Positions 12,959 to 22,585 of a stretch of DNA of 64,000 nucleotides are shown here, piece after piece. The notes beneath the pieces are model-generated. The model made no database searches and was not told the origin of the DNA. It was given only the letters and a program-made list of their open reading frames with translations. Numbering within the stretch: the first letter of the stretch is position 1; each line of letters starts with the position of its first letter. The stretch is taken from NCBI RefSeq assembly GCF_019739195.1, contig NZ_JAHHDS010000003.1, forward strand, positions 2,403,705-2,467,704, written 5' to 3'. The DNA comes from Microcella sp. Lineage in GTDB: Bacteria; Actinomycetota; Actinomycetes; Actinomycetales; Microbacteriaceae. Both the position numbers and the translations under genes were made by a program.

Positions 12959-14347
12959 TTGCTGCTCGAAGCGATCAGTATTTTCATCGCCTCGCTCACC
13001 GTCGTCACGGTCGCGGGGCCTGTTTCCGCGCCCGAAAACTCTGCACCGCCTGCCATCTCGATCATCGCGACACCCTCGACTTCCGCTTTCGAGCGGAGCA
13101 TCGACCTGCCCACCAGTACCCAGCCGAGTACCGCCTCCACAGCTCCGGTCCCCCCCCAATCGACCTTGAGCGTGACCAGAACGACTGGCGTTTCTCTGCT
13201 GCACGCTCTCACCGCGATGCCCCCCACCGCGGTGACCGACTACGTGGAGGAGAACCCCCAACTTCTCCGCGCACTGCTGGAGGCTCCCCCGGCCGCCACG
13301 CAGGTGAGCGGCTGGTGGGCAGGTCTTGATGACACGGCACGGCGGTCGATGACCGCGGTGGCCCCCGAACTGATCGGCAACCTCGACGGCATTCCCTACG
13401 CCGTGCGCAATGATGTGAACCGTCGAGAGCTGCGCTCGACGATCCGTGAGCTCGAACTACACGGGCTGGATGCTGGTCGAGCCGTCGCTGCCCAGAACCT
13501 GAACCGGCTGCAGATGCTCTACTCGATCGCCGACGCGCTCGGCCCGGCTGCGGCGAACCCCCCGCGTTCGCTGCTGACCCTCGACACCCTTGACGAGGGC
13601 AAGGCGACGATCGTGCTCGGCGACCTCGACACGGCCGACTACGTGAGCTACCTGATTCCGGGCATGTTCATCACCGTGAGCGGCAATGTCGTCGAGTGGA
13701 CCGACACGGCTGCGCGCCTCTACGACGAGCAGGTGTCGTGGCTCTCACTGCTGGCCGAAGCCGGTGCTGCGACCGAGGTCGAGACCGTGGCGACCGTGGC
13801 GTGGATCGGTTACCAGACCCCTCACCTGCTCAACGTCGGCAGCCTCGACCTTGCCTATGAGGGGCGTGATGCGATCGCGGCCACGATCGACGGGCTGCAG
13901 ACTCTGCGCGGTGACGATCAGCCGTTCGTCTCGCTGCTCGCCCACTCGTACGGCTCGACTGCGGCGCTCATGGCGCTCGAGCAGAGCACCACCGTCGATG
14001 CGCTCGCGATGATGGGGTCACCGGGTAGTCCGGCGCAGAGCATCCGCGACCTGAATGTGCGCGGCGAGGTCTTCGTGGCCGAGGCGGCGTGGGATCCGAT
14101 TCCGAACAGTTCGTTTTTCGGCTCCGACCCCGGAGCGAGCGAGTACGGTGCGCAGGTCATGAGCGTGGCGGGAGCAGTCGACGTCATCACGAATCGGATG
14201 CTCGCCTCATCGATGGGCCACAACGAGTACTTCAGCCCGGGCACCGAGTCGATGCGCAACCTCGCGCTCATCGGCATCGACAAGGGCGAGCTCGTCACCG
14301 ACGGCTCTCAGCGCGACGCCGGACGCACGCTCGCGCTGCTGCGCTGA
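12959..14347 (+). CDS. exported DUF1023 alpha/beta hydrolase
   Basis: A 462-residue protein with the actinobacterial DUF1023 hydrolase domain: the nucleophile elbow AHSYGS lies near residue 324. The first 23 residues form a hydrophobic stretch ending VAGPVSA, then a Pro/Ser/Thr-rich linker, consistent with export. The start is uncertain. TTG 12959, with GAGGGG 9 nt upstream, is the only usual start in a good position, but it gives no positive charge before the hydrophobic stretch. An in-frame ATG at 12893 would supply MKLRRGY but is closed by TGA at 12914. Substrate unknown. Confidence 0.72.
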   Translation: MLLEAISIFIASLTVVTVAGPVSAPENSAPPAISIIATPSTSAFERSIDLPTSTQPSTASTAPVPPQSTLSVTRTTGVSLLHALTAMPPTAVTDYVEENPQLLRALLEAPPAATQVSGWWAGLDDTARRSMTAVAPELIGNLDGIPYAVRNDVNRRELRSTIRELELHGLDAGRAVAAQNLNRLQMLYSIADALGPAAANPPRSLLTLDTLDEGKATIVLGDLDTADYVSYLIPGMFITVSGNVVEWTDTAARLYDEQVSWLSLLAEAGAATEVETVATVAWIGYQTPHLLNVGSLDLAYEGRDAIAATIDGLQTLRGDDQPFVSLLAHSYGSTAALMALEQSTTVDALAMMGSPGSPAQSIRDLNVRGEVFVAEAAWDPIPNSSFFGSDPGASEYGAQVMSVAGAVDVITNRMLASSMGHNEYFSPGTESMRNLALIGIDKGELVTDGSQRDAGRTLALLR

Positions 14348-14476
14348 GTGCTGCTGCGCTGACTTCTGGCTCCGGCGCGCTTGCCATGACTCCCGTTCGC
14401 CACGTGCACAGCGCTCCTCCGTTCGCGCGACATTCGTGGCTCGAACATGATCGAGCGTCGTTCGGCGCGCGCGCAC

Positions 14477-14482
14477 TAGCCT
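14477..14482 (+). promoter_or_regulatory. leaderless -10 box TAGCCT
   Basis: TAGCCT ends 6 nt before ATG 14489 of the small lipoprotein gene. Confidence 0.55.
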
Positions 14483-14488
14483 GAGCGC

Positions 14489-14944
14489 ATGCATCGCCGC
14501 ACCCCTCTCGCCGTCGCGACCGTTCTCGGCGCGGTCGGGCTCGTGGTGGCCGGTCTGAGCGGATGCGCGGTGCAGCAGGCGACGCCCGTCACCGACGCCG
14601 AAGCGCACGATCGCTTTCTCGCTGCCCTCGACGACACGCAGGACATCGTGGGTGGCGACTGGGACGTGCTCGATGATCCGACACCGCGGGAGTGCGTGAT
14701 TCCGCTCTGGGTGGCGGGCGAACGGTACCCCGCCCTGCGAGTGGGCGATGCGCCCGTTCTCGCCTCTGTTGCCGCCGATCGGGTCGAGTCGGCGTGGAAC
14801 GACCAGGGCATGCGTGTCACCCGAACCGACATCGGTGATGTGATCGAGGTGAAGGGCGAGAGCGCCGAGGGCGAGCTGCTCGTGCTGCGGGTGAGCGAGA
14901 GTGCGAGCACTCTGCTGGGCGAGAGCGAGTGCCGCCCGCGCTGA
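14489..14944 (+). CDS. small predicted lipoprotein, family unknown
   Basis: A 151-residue protein with a positively charged N-terminus (MHRRTP), a hydrophobic core and a lipobox LSGC, so it should be lipidated and anchored to the outer face of the membrane. The mature part (about 125 aa) has two cysteines (in PRECVIP and GESECRPR) that could form a disulfide. I do not recognise the family. A leaderless -10 precedes it. It stands between the exported hydrolase and a convergent META-domain lipoprotein, all three being envelope proteins. Confidence 0.7.
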   Translation: MHRRTPLAVATVLGAVGLVVAGLSGCAVQQATPVTDAEAHDRFLAALDDTQDIVGGDWDVLDDPTPRECVIPLWVAGERYPALRVGDAPVLASVAADRVESAWNDQGMRVTRTDIGDVIEVKGESAEGELLVLRVSESASTLLGESECRPR

Positions 14945-14975
14945 GACGGGGGCGCCGGGTGCGAACAGGCTCGCG

Positions 14976-15023
14976 AGCAGGCACGTCAGCAGTCACGCCA
15001 GCAGGCACGTCAGCAGTCACGTT
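14976..15023. repeat. 24-bp tandem duplication made of 12-bp half units
   Basis: Four 12-bp blocks alternate: AGCAGGCACGTC, AGCAGTCACGCC, AGCAGGCACGTC, AGCAGTCACGTT. It lies in the gap between two convergent lipoprotein genes. Confidence 0.8.
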
Positions 15024-15071
15024 CGCCCGCATGAGCCCGCTTCTCGCCCTGCCCTTCGCGCGATGCGGGCC

Positions 15072-15551
15072 TCAGCCCTCGCGCTTCTCGCTCAGGGTGA
15101 ACCGTACGAACACGTCGTCGCCTGTGAGCTCGAGACTCTCGCCGTCATCGCTCACCGCGACGCGGTCGACTGCCTCGAGGGCGCTGAAGTAGCGACTCTC
15201 GAGCTGGTTCTGGTCTTGCTCGAGGCAGCCCATCTCGGTGCGACTCAGGCCTCCGAGCCGCAGCGTGCCGCTGCCCGCCGCGCCCGGCCCCTCGATGACC
15301 GGCCCGCTGTAGACGTTGCCGCAGGGCGACCGGCCGCTCACCGAGTCGCCCTCGAATACGAGGGTTACCGGATTCGCACTGTCGACGAACACGCCGCCGG
15401 CGTCACTGCCGCCATCGAGCACCCACTCGCCTTGCAGCGCGGTGGTGCCGCTCGTGAGCCCCGAGCAGGCGGAGAGCATCGGGATGCTCACGGCGAGCAT
15501 CCCGACCGCGAGAGTTCTGACGAGTCGACTGCGCACCATGGTGGCCCTCAC
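15072..15551 (-). CDS. META-domain lipoprotein (HslJ-like)
   Basis: A 159-residue lipoprotein: N-terminal signal with lipobox LSAC, followed by one META domain. Recognisable elements are GEWVLDGG at the domain start, a pair of cysteines in SPCGNVYSG and EMGCLEQ, and the helix QLESRYFSALEAVDRV. META proteins such as E. coli HslJ are linked to heat shock and envelope stress or novobiocin resistance; the role here is inferred. A second ATG four codons in (15540) is an equally good start. It converges with the preceding lipoprotein gene. Confidence 0.8.
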   Translation of the reverse strand: MRATMVRSRLVRTLAVGMLAVSIPMLSACSGLTSGTTALQGEWVLDGGSDAGGVFVDSANPVTLVFEGDSVSGRSPCGNVYSGPVIEGPGAAGSGTLRLGGLSRTEMGCLEQDQNQLESRYFSALEAVDRVAVSDDGESLELTGDDVFVRFTLSEKREG

Positions 15552-15651
15552 TTTCTTGACAGAGATGTCTACTCTTCTCGACGCTCGAGCGGGGTGAAAC
15601 GTTGGGGGCGGGCAGCGTGACGCGCGGCGGAGGTGGTTGCGGTGCGCTCAG

Positions 15652-15657
15652 TAGACT
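15652..15657 (+). promoter_or_regulatory. -10 box TAGACT of the gatCA operon
   Basis: TAGACT is the best promoter element before gatC; the predicted start near 15664 would leave a leader of about 60 nt, unlike the leaderless genes nearby. Confidence 0.45.
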
Positions 15658-15726
15658 GGAGCATCCCCCGACGAAGGCCACTTGGGGCACCCCGTTGTCT
15701 GCGAACCGTCATGTCTGAGAGCTTTG

Positions 15727-16026
15727 ATGTCTGAAATCACTCCCGAGCGCGTCGCGCATCTTGCGTCACTAGCGCGCATCGCCCTGACCGAGGCCGAGAT
15801 CGAGCAGCTCACGGGCGAGCTCGGTGCGATCGTCGACGCTGTGGCGACAGTGCAGCAGGTCGCCGGTGACGATGTGCCCGCGACGAGTCACCCGATTCCG
15901 CTGGTCGGGGGCATGCGCCCCGACGAGATTGGCGAGACCCTCACGACTGAGCAGGCTCTGGCGGGGGCGCCCGACCACGACGGCAGCCGTTTTCGCGTCA
16001 CGGCGATTCTGGGGGAGGAGCAGTGA
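15727..16026 (+). CDS. gatC: Asp/Glu-tRNA amidotransferase subunit C
   Basis: GatC (99 aa) stabilises GatA and GatB in the complex that converts Glu-tRNA(Gln) and Asp-tRNA(Asn) to the correct amide forms. The ATG at 15727 gives [20 protein letters not shown], the standard helix; further upstream starts add unconserved residues. Downstream are the conserved SHPIPL and MRPDE segments. Its stop overlaps the gatA start by 4 nt, so the two are translationally coupled. Confidence 0.95.
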   Translation: MSEITPERVAHLASLARIALTEAEIEQLTGELGAIVDAVATVQQVAGDDVPATSHPIPLVGGMRPDEIGETLTTEQALAGAPDHDGSRFRVTAILGEEQ

Positions 16027-17573
16027 GCGGCGGCACGGGCGCGACCACTGGCGGCACGGCCAGCAGCACTGGCGACCTCACGCGTCTCTCTGCTGCGCAA
16101 CTCTCAGCCCACCTCACCGCAGGCGAGGTCTCGAGCGTCGAGGTCACGCAGGCTCATCTTGATCGCATCGCCGCGGTCGACGGTGATGTGCACGCCTTCT
16201 TGCACGTCAACGCTGCCGCGCTCGAGACGGCCGCGCAGGTCGACGCCGATCGTGCAGCCGGGGTCTCGCTGCCGGCGCTCGCCGGAGTGCCGATCGCCAT
16301 CAAAGACGTGCTGTGCACGCTCGACATGCCGTCGACATCGGGCTCGAAGATTCTCGAGGGCTGGGTTCCGCCCTACGACGCCACAGTCGTCGCGCGACTG
16401 CGTGCGGCGCGCATGATTCCGCTCGGCAAGACCAACATGGACGAGTTCGCCATGGGGTCGAGCACCGAGCACTCGGCCTATGGTCCGACAAAGAACCCGT
16501 GGGATCTCACGCGCATTCCCGGCGGTTCGGGTGGCGGTTCGGCCGCGGCGGTCGCGGCTTTCGAAGCGCCGGTCGCACTCGGGAGTGACACCGGTGGCAG
16601 CATCCGTCAACCGGCTGCCGTCACCGGGTCGGTCGGCGTCAAGCCCACCTATGGTGGCGTCAGTCGTTATGGTGCGATCGCGCTTGCGTCGTCGCTCGAT
16701 CAGGTCGGGCCGGTGTCGCGCTCGGTGTTGGATGCTGCGCTCGTGCACGACGTCATCGGTGGGCATGATCCGCGCGATGCGACGAGCATCCCGGAGAGTT
16801 GGCCCTCGATGGAGCAGGCGGCGCGTCGCGGTGCCTCGGGTGAGTCGCTCAAGGGATTGCGCGTCGGTGTCGTGACGCAGCTGCGCGGTGACAGCGGAGG
16901 CTTCCAGGCCGGCGTATCTCAGCGTTTCGCTGAAACCCTCGAGCTGCTGGCTGGTGCGGGTGCCGAGATCGTCGAGGTGTCGGCGCCGAACTTCGAGTAC
17001 GCGATCGCGGCGTACTACCTGATTCTGCCGGCGGAGGCCTCGAGCAATCTGGCGAAGTTCGACTCGGTGCGGTTCGGCATGCGTGCTGATGTGACCGGAA
17101 CGGTCGAAGACGTCATGGGTGCGACTCGTGAGGCCGGGTTCGGGCCCGAGGTAAAGCGCCGCATCATTCTGGGCACGTATGCGCTGTCGGCGGGCTACTA
17201 CGACGCTTACTACGGCAGTGCGCAGAAGGTGCGCACGCTGATTCAGCGCGATTTTGCGTCGTGCTTCGAGCAGGCCGACATTCTGGTGTCGCCGAGTGCG
17301 CCGACTACGGCGTTTCGGTTCGGTGAGAAGATGGCTGACCCGCTGGCGATGTACCTCAACGATGTGACGACGATTCCGGCGAACTTGGCGGGAGTGCCCG
17401 GCATGGGTCTGCCTATGGGTCTGGCTCCTGAAGACGGGCTGCCGGTTGGCCTGCAGCTCATGGCGCCGGCGCGCGAGGATGCGCGCCTGTACGACGTGGG
17501 TGCGGGTATCGAGGCTCTGCTCGAGCAGCAGTGGGGTGGGCCGCTCTGGGCGAAGGCTCCGGCACTGGGCTAA
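16023..17573 (+). CDS. gatA: Asp/Glu-tRNA amidotransferase subunit A
   Basis: The amidase subunit that frees ammonia from glutamine. The GTG start overlaps the end of gatC. The amidase signature catalytic triad is visible as the lysine in IAIKDVL, the cis-serine in GGSGGGSA and the nucleophile serine in [12 protein letters not shown]. Length (516 aa) is normal. gatB is not in the same operon but 2.7 kb downstream, separated by an HNH endonuclease and a membrane protein, an arrangement that suggests insertion between once-adjacent genes. Confidence 0.96.
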   Translation: MSGGTGATTGGTASSTGDLTRLSAAQLSAHLTAGEVSSVEVTQAHLDRIAAVDGDVHAFLHVNAAALETAAQVDADRAAGVSLPALAGVPIAIKDVLCTLDMPSTSGSKILEGWVPPYDATVVARLRAARMIPLGKTNMDEFAMGSSTEHSAYGPTKNPWDLTRIPGGSGGGSAAAVAAFEAPVALGSDTGGSIRQPAAVTGSVGVKPTYGGVSRYGAIALASSLDQVGPVSRSVLDAALVHDVIGGHDPRDATSIPESWPSMEQAARRGASGESLKGLRVGVVTQLRGDSGGFQAGVSQRFAETLELLAGAGAEIVEVSAPNFEYAIAAYYLILPAEASSNLAKFDSVRFGMRADVTGTVEDVMGATREAGFGPEVKRRIILGTYALSAGYYDAYYGSAQKVRTLIQRDFASCFEQADILVSPSAPTTAFRFGEKMADPLAMYLNDVTTIPANLAGVPGMGLPMGLAPEDGLPVGLQLMAPAREDARLYDVGAGIEALLEQQWGGPLWAKAPALG

Positions 17574-17584
17574 GCGCACGGGGC

Positions 17585-19180
17585 TCACCCCGCGCGGGCG
17601 CGCTCGAGGGGCACGCTCTTACTGGGTGTGGGTATCGGTCTCTGCTCGGCGTCGATGTCGGGTGGCGGAATCACGTGCAGGTCTCCGTCGACCCGCGCGA
17701 ACCGCCAGCCGTTGTTGTGCAGCAGCAGGTGGTGATGTCGACAGAGCAGTACTCCGTCGTGGAGGTCTGTCGAGCCGCCTGAGCTCCAGGGCACGATGTG
17801 GTGCGCTTCTGTCCAGGAGGGTGGCCGATCGCACCCGGGGAATCGACACCCGCCGTCGCGGGCGGCGAGGGCGATGCGCTGGCGTCGCGTGAACAGCCGC
17901 GACTCGCGGCCCAGGGCGATCACATCGCCGACCTCGTTGATGACGATCGGCACGACCCCGCTTGCACAGACATGACGTTCAGCTGTCGTGGTGCCGACCG
18001 GCTCGGTCTGCCCTTCGAAGAACCCGAGGCCACGGTGCTCGCGCAGGTCGCGCTCGGCCACGATCACTTGCACGGCCGGGGATCGCACGCCGATGACCTC
18101 AGTGGGTGCAACCTCGCCACCGAGACGGATCAGCTCGACTACTGCGTCGAGCGCGATCTGCGGCGTGGTGCGGGTGTCGGCGAGCATCCGCAAGGCGCGA
18201 TCGTTCTCGTTTGCATCCAGCTCGTCAGAGCCCTGCTCGGAAGAAGTGACGAAGCGCGGGCCGTCTCGACGCGGTGAAGTCGCGGCATCGACGGCGTCGC
18301 GCACGAGCGCTGCCGATTCGGGGTCGAGGAGCGCGTTCAGCCGTGTCATGCCATCGGCTTGGCGCGTGAGGTGCAGGTATCGCCGGTCTCGCAGGGCGGC
18401 TTCACGGTCGTCGACGAGTTCAGACTCGGCCTCGAGGTCGAGCAACGCCCGCGCCTGTCGAGCACGAACCGCGAGCTGTTCGACCGTGAGCAGGGCCGAC
18501 TCGGCGGCCAGTTGGGATGCGGTTCTCTCGAGGTGAGCTGGAGTGACACCGACGGTGGGCTGGCCCAGCCCTCGGCCGATGGCGTCGGCAGCCTCAACAG
18601 AGAGGCGCGCCTCGCCTACAGCTACGGCGAGCGGACGCAGCCAGGCGTTCTCGGAGGCGATCAGGTCGGTAGCCCCTGCAGGCAGGTCGGTGGTCGTCGC
18701 AGGGTCATCGGACCCGAGCAGGCCTTCAGCGCCCGCGAGCATCGACCCGACTCGCACCATCGCCCCGGCCTCACGCGCGCCGACCCCGGTGAGCCGCTGG
18801 ATGAGGTTCTCGGGTGTGCGGCTACCGAGACGTTGCGCCAGCCCGTCGTGCCCGAGCGTGTGATGCGAGCGTCGGGCGATCTCGTCGGCGAGCACGGCGA
18901 GGTTGGAGTCGGTGCGCTGGCGCAGTTCGGCAAAATCACTGTGCAGCGTCATAAGCGCATCGTCGGGGAGGTGCGCGATGGTCGTGCGCTGCAGCAGCGC
19001 GAGTGCCGGCACCGCGAACGGCGAGTTGGCGGTATCGCGGCGGTCGTCGACAGTGCCGTCGTCGTCGACATCAGGGCTGTCGAACCCGGGGTTGTCGACC
19101 GCAGGGGTGTTGAACGCAGGCCGCTCGAGCACAGCAACAGACCCGCCCAGGGCCTGGGTTTCTGTGTTCGAAGAATGCAT
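17585..19180 (-). CDS. DUF222 / HNH endonuclease (13E12-repeat-type)
   Basis: A 531-residue protein with N-terminal DUF222 and a C-terminal HNH nuclease. The HNH centre reads CRFPGCD, then EAHHIVPWSSGG, with the last histidines in LLCRHHH. Start ATG 19180 is preferred: the open frame continues to 19588, but that extension translates 49-bp tandem repeats and is compositionally unlike the protein. A TATAGT -10 (19196-19201) precedes this start. These genes are multicopy in actinobacteria, related to the mycobacterial 13E12 repeats, and often behave as selfish elements. It sits between gatA and gatB, convergent to gatA. Confidence 0.9.
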   Translation of the reverse strand: MHSSNTETQALGGSVAVLERPAFNTPAVDNPGFDSPDVDDDGTVDDRRDTANSPFAVPALALLQRTTIAHLPDDALMTLHSDFAELRQRTDSNLAVLADEIARRSHHTLGHDGLAQRLGSRTPENLIQRLTGVGAREAGAMVRVGSMLAGAEGLLGSDDPATTTDLPAGATDLIASENAWLRPLAVAVGEARLSVEAADAIGRGLGQPTVGVTPAHLERTASQLAAESALLTVEQLAVRARQARALLDLEAESELVDDREAALRDRRYLHLTRQADGMTRLNALLDPESAALVRDAVDAATSPRRDGPRFVTSSEQGSDELDANENDRALRMLADTRTTPQIALDAVVELIRLGGEVAPTEVIGVRSPAVQVIVAERDLREHRGLGFFEGQTEPVGTTTAERHVCASGVVPIVINEVGDVIALGRESRLFTRRQRIALAARDGGCRFPGCDRPPSWTEAHHIVPWSSGGSTDLHDGVLLCRHHHLLLHNNGWRFARVDGDLHVIPPPDIDAEQRPIPTPSKSVPLERARAG

Positions 19181-19195
19181 ACCTGATTCTCTCGC

Positions 19196-19201
19196 ACTAT
19201 A
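19196..19201 (-). promoter_or_regulatory. -10 box TATAGT of the HNH endonuclease gene
   Basis: TATAGT on the minus strand lies 15 nt before the chosen ATG, leaving room for a short leader. No clear -35 element. Confidence 0.45.
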
Positions 19202-19280
19202 GAACTGGTGTACAGATGTCGAGCAACACTCGTGGATAAGAACTTTCGAGGCGCGGTTGGGGAGGAGAGGCGGAGGCCGG

Positions 19281-19470
19281 GCGTGGCCGAGCGGACCAGG
19301 CAAGGGGGCAGCACGAGACCGCCGACAGGGCGTGGCCGAGCGGACCAGGCCAGGGGGCAGCACGAGACCGCCGATAGGGCGTGGCCGAGCGGACCAGGCC
19401 AGGGGGCAGCAGGAGGCGCCGAGAGGGCGAGGCCGAGCGTCCCAGGCGGCGGGGCAGAGGGGCGATGGCA
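19281..19470. repeat. 49-bp tandem repeat, three near-perfect copies plus a degenerate fourth
   Basis: Copies begin at 19281, 19330, 19379 and 19427, each opening with GCGTGGCCGAGCGGACCAGG or a variant (the fourth has GCGAGGCCGAGCG). The first two differ at two positions; the third is 48 bp with a diverged last third. They fill the 390-bp gap between the HNH gene and the next gene. A decayed partial unit may precede 19281. Confidence 0.9.
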
Positions 19471-19571
19471 GGGCGCACCAGTGCGGCGCCGTCAGGCCGC
19501 AGCCGAGCAGAGCGGGTCGTCGGTGCGATGAGCCTTCTGCGAGCATCCAGCCCCTGCAAGAATCAAGCACC

Positions 19572-20228
19572 ATGCCCCGCCTGATCACCTTGCTCGCCTA
19601 CACGGCGCTGCCGCTTATCGGCGTGCTGCTGCTCGGCTGGGACTGGCGCGAGATCGTGCTGCTCTACTGGCTCGAGAACATCAGCCTCGGCGTCGCGATG
19701 CTCATCAAGCTGCTGCGGTCGGCCGACGCGCCCGGCGGCGACGACCCCGAGGTCGTGGGCAACCTCACCATCAATGGCCGCCGAGTGCGCGGCCCCGGTG
19801 CCGGTCGAGCCCTCGCCGGCTTCTTCGCCCTGCACTACGGCATCTTCACCCTCGTGCACGGAATCTTCGTGGTGCTCATCATCGCGGGCGTGTTCGTGCC
19901 GGTCGACAGCGAGACTCCGGTGAACTGGTGGGGCGCCCTGCTCGTGTGGATCATCGGCGGCTCAGCCCAAGTGCTCGCCGCCCGGTTCGGCCCGCTGCCC
20001 GAGCAGCGCGGGTCGCGCCTCATGCTCAGCGCCTACGGCCGCATCATCTCGCTGCACGTGTCGGTCATCGTGGGCATCGTGCTCATCGCCGAGCTGCAGT
20101 GGCCCGCGGCCGCCGCCGTGCTGCTGATCGCGCTGCACGCCCTCATCGACGGGATCGGGTGGATGTTCTCCGCCGCCCGCGACCGCGCCCGATCGCGCGC
20201 GGCGCAGGGCACGGTGCCGCGCGGCTGA
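19572..20228 (+). CDS. DUF6498-type integral membrane protein
   Basis: A 218-residue protein with about five to six hydrophobic segments. It opens with [20 protein letters not shown], then a [12 protein letters not shown] motif and [16 protein letters not shown], which are typical of the DUF6498 family of bacterial membrane proteins. No function is known. The ATG at 19572 is chosen because all upstream sequence in this frame is the tandem repeat. It lies 49 bp before gatB on the same strand; gatB has its own promoter. Confidence 0.75.
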   Translation: MPRLITLLAYTALPLIGVLLLGWDWREIVLLYWLENISLGVAMLIKLLRSADAPGGDDPEVVGNLTINGRRVRGPGAGRALAGFFALHYGIFTLVHGIFVVLIIAGVFVPVDSETPVNWWGALLVWIIGGSAQVLAARFGPLPEQRGSRLMLSAYGRIISLHVSVIVGIVLIAELQWPAAAAVLLIALHALIDGIGWMFSAARDRARSRAAQGTVPRG

Positions 20229-20264
20229 GGCTGGCGCCCGACCAAGGGCCAGCATCCGCGCCCA

Positions 20265-20270
20265 TAAGAT
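20265..20270 (+). promoter_or_regulatory. -10 box TAAGAT of gatB (near-leaderless)
   Basis: TAAGAT ends 7 nt before ATG 20278, with no Shine-Dalgarno sequence between them. Confidence 0.55.
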
Positions 20271-20277
20271 TGACCCC

Positions 20278-21792
20278 ATGGCGCGCGCAGAACTCATGGA
20301 CTTCGACAAGGCACTGGAACTCTTCGAGCCCGTGCTCGGCTTCGAGGTGCACGTCGAGCTCAGCACGAAGACGAAGATGTTCTCCGACGCGCCCAACCCC
20401 GCCCTCGCCGCGAATAACATCACCGACCCGAACACGGCGATCACGCCCGTGTGCCTCGGCCTGCCGGGCAGCCTGCCGGTCGTCAACGAGCAGGCCGTGC
20501 AGTTCGCCATCTCGCTCGGCCTCGCGCTCGGCTGCGAGATCGCGCCGAGCAGCACGTTCAGCCGCAAGAACTACTTCTACCCCGACCTCGCGAAGAACTA
20601 CCAGATCAGCCAGTACGACGAGCCGATCGCCTTTGAGGGCAGCCTCGAGATCGAGCTGGAAGACGGCAGCCTCGTACAGGTTCCGATCGAGCGCGCCCAC
20701 ATGGAGGAAGATGCCGGCAAGCTGACGCACGTCGGCGGGTCGACGGGCCGCATCCAGGGCGCCGAATACAGCCTCGTCGACTACAACCGCGCCGGGGTTC
20801 CGCTCGTCGAGATCGTGACGAAGCCGATCTACGGCGCCGAGCACCGCGCCCCCGAGCTCGCGAAGGCCTACGTCAGCACCATCCGCGACATTGTGCGCGC
20901 CCTCGGCATCAGCGAGGCCCGCATGGAGCGCGGCAACCTGCGCTGCGACGCGAACGTCTCGCTGCGTCCGCGCGGCCAGAAAGAGCTGGGCACGCGCACC
21001 GAGACGAAGAACGTGAACTCGTTTAGGTCGGTCGAGCGCGCGGTGCGCTACGAGATCCAGCGCCAGGCGGCGATTCTCGCCAAGGGCGGAACCATTCAGC
21101 AAGAGACCCGCCACTGGCACGAAGACACCGGCACCACCTCACCCGGACGCGTCAAGAGCGACGCCGACGACTACCGCTACTTTCCCGAGCCCGACCTGCT
21201 ACCGGTGGTGCCGTCGCCGGCGCTGATCGAGCAGCTTCGGGATGCTCTTCCTGAGCCCCCCGCGGCCCGACGCCGTCGTCTTCGCGAAGAGTGGGGCTTC
21301 ACCGAGCTGGAGTTCCGCGACGTCGTGAACTCGGGGCTCCTGGTCGAGATCGCCGACACGGTCGCCGCCGGAGCCGCCCCCCAGCAGGCCCGCAAGTGGT
21401 GGACGGGCGAGATCGCCCGCATCGCGAATGCTCAGGATGCTGAGCCCGCGTCGCTCATCAGCTCAGTTCACGTGGCCGAGGTTGTGGCCCTGGTCGATTC
21501 AGGTGCGCTCAACGACCGCCTCGCTCGCCAGGTGGTCGAGGGTGTCATCGCGGGGGAGGGAACGCCGGCCGAGGTCGTCGCGGCTCGGGGCCTGGAGGTC
21601 GTCTCGGACGACGGTGCTCTCATCGCCGCGGTCGATGCGGCTCTGGCGCAGCAGCCCGACGTGCTGGAGAAGATCCGCGACGGCAAGGTGCAGGCCGCCG
21701 GAGCCGTGATCGGTGCCGTGATGAAGTCGATGGGCGGCAAGGCCGATGCGGCGCGCGTGCGCGAGCTGGTGCTGGAGCGGGCGCAGGCCTAG
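20278..21792 (+). CDS. gatB: Asp/Glu-tRNA amidotransferase subunit B
   Basis: GatB (504 aa) binds the mischarged tRNA and phosphorylates the acyl group. The N-terminal catalytic domain shows [14 protein letters not shown], the [17 protein letters not shown] metal-site region and [11 protein letters not shown]; the C-terminal YqeY-like tail domain ends with [11 protein letters not shown] and MKSMGGKAD. Length is normal. A partial second copy of the last third of the tail domain lies at 22498-22585, beyond one inserted gene, implying recombination at the 3' end of gatB. Confidence 0.96.
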   Translation: MARAELMDFDKALELFEPVLGFEVHVELSTKTKMFSDAPNPALAANNITDPNTAITPVCLGLPGSLPVVNEQAVQFAISLGLALGCEIAPSSTFSRKNYFYPDLAKNYQISQYDEPIAFEGSLEIELEDGSLVQVPIERAHMEEDAGKLTHVGGSTGRIQGAEYSLVDYNRAGVPLVEIVTKPIYGAEHRAPELAKAYVSTIRDIVRALGISEARMERGNLRCDANVSLRPRGQKELGTRTETKNVNSFRSVERAVRYEIQRQAAILAKGGTIQQETRHWHEDTGTTSPGRVKSDADDYRYFPEPDLLPVVPSPALIEQLRDALPEPPAARRRRLREEWGFTELEFRDVVNSGLLVEIADTVAAGAAPQQARKWWTGEIARIANAQDAEPASLISSVHVAEVVALVDSGALNDRLARQVVEGVIAGEGTPAEVVAARGLEVVSDDGALIAAVDAALAQQPDVLEKIRDGKVQAAGAVIGAVMKSMGGKADAARVRELVLERAQA

Positions 21793-21798
21793 CCAGAC

Positions 21799-22473
21799 AT
21801 GGGCGAGCGGGCTTCCGCATGGCGTCGGCTCTTGGGTGTCTCGGCCGGCCTGCTGGCAGTGTGCGGGTTGCTCATCGCCCTCTTCTTGTGGGGGCCTCTC
21901 GCGCCTCGATTCGACGATGATCGCGAAATCATCGCCGGCTCCGTCGCGGTCGTAGGGCTGGTGACCGTCATCCTGATGCTCGTGATGCTTCGTCCTGGCA
22001 GCGGGTACCTGAGGAGGTTCGAAGCGCTCGATCACGCTCTCAGTGAGTTGGTTGGCGAACCGATGGTCTCTTTCGCGTGCCATGTCAGGTCCAATCCCAC
22101 AGCAGATTCGGCGGTGCCCGGACTGAGGCGCTTGAGCAAGCGCTGGCCACCATTTCTGATGTTCGCAGTTGGGCCATCGGGCGTAGCCGTCGGTCGAGCC
22201 GGGCGAACTCCGCGGACAATGCTTCTCGCAGTCGAGGGCGACGAGGTTTGCTTCGAACGCGGCGAAGCAGGGGGCCTCTACCCCACACTGCTTCCCACCG
22301 ACTACACGCCTCAAATCAAGGTGGCCATAAACCGAGACGACGAGGAGTTCGCAGTCAGCCTCGACGGCATGATCAAGGAGGGTGTCGGAGTTCGAGTGCG
22401 CGATGAAGCCGAGATACGTGAACTCATTGCTTCGCTGTCAGCGACATGGGCCAGTAAAGCCGCGAACGAGTGA
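21799..22473 (+). CDS. two-TM membrane protein of unknown family
   Basis: A 224-residue protein starting 6 nt after the gatB stop. Two transmembrane segments (about residues 10-32 and 43-65) are followed by a cytoplasmic domain of about 155 residues with no motif I recognise. Base composition is a little lower in GC than gatB. It is bracketed by the intact gatB 3' end and a displaced gatB fragment, so it probably arrived with the DNA that produced that duplication. No function proposed. Confidence 0.6.
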   Translation: MGERASAWRRLLGVSAGLLAVCGLLIALFLWGPLAPRFDDDREIIAGSVAVVGLVTVILMLVMLRPGSGYLRRFEALDHALSELVGEPMVSFACHVRSNPTADSAVPGLRRLSKRWPPFLMFAVGPSGVAVGRAGRTPRTMLLAVEGDEVCFERGEAGGLYPTLLPTDYTPQIKVAINRDDEEFAVSLDGMIKEGVGVRVRDEAEIRELIASLSATWASKAANE

Positions 22474-22497
22474 TGTGTGTCACCCGGCCGATGACTC

Positions 22498-22585
22498 CAG
22501 GTCGTCCTTGAAAACCGAGCCCTCATACTGGCGGCCGGTGCGGTCCTGACGCAGAAGCCCGACGTGCTGGAGAAGATCGGTGAGC
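22498..22585 (+). pseudogene. displaced fragment of a gatB 3' region
   Basis: Bases 22513-22578 align without gaps to 21610-21675 of gatB with about 52 of 66 identical; the last 22 or so are almost perfect, and similarity continues upstream to about 22498. In the matching frame it encodes ALILAAGAVLTQKPDVLEKI against the intact [20 protein letters not shown]. There is no start codon or complete domain. The divergence is too great for a fresh duplication, so the intact end or this fragment came from a related genome. Confidence 0.75.

Noticed and set aside
15901..17588. Minus-strand ORF opposite gatA
   Set aside because: Complement of a core gene with unconserved Arg/His-rich translation.
19181..19588. 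N-terminal extension of the HNH protein to 667 residues
   Set aside because: It translates the 49-bp tandem repeats and lacks conservation; a promoter and a better start lie at 19180.
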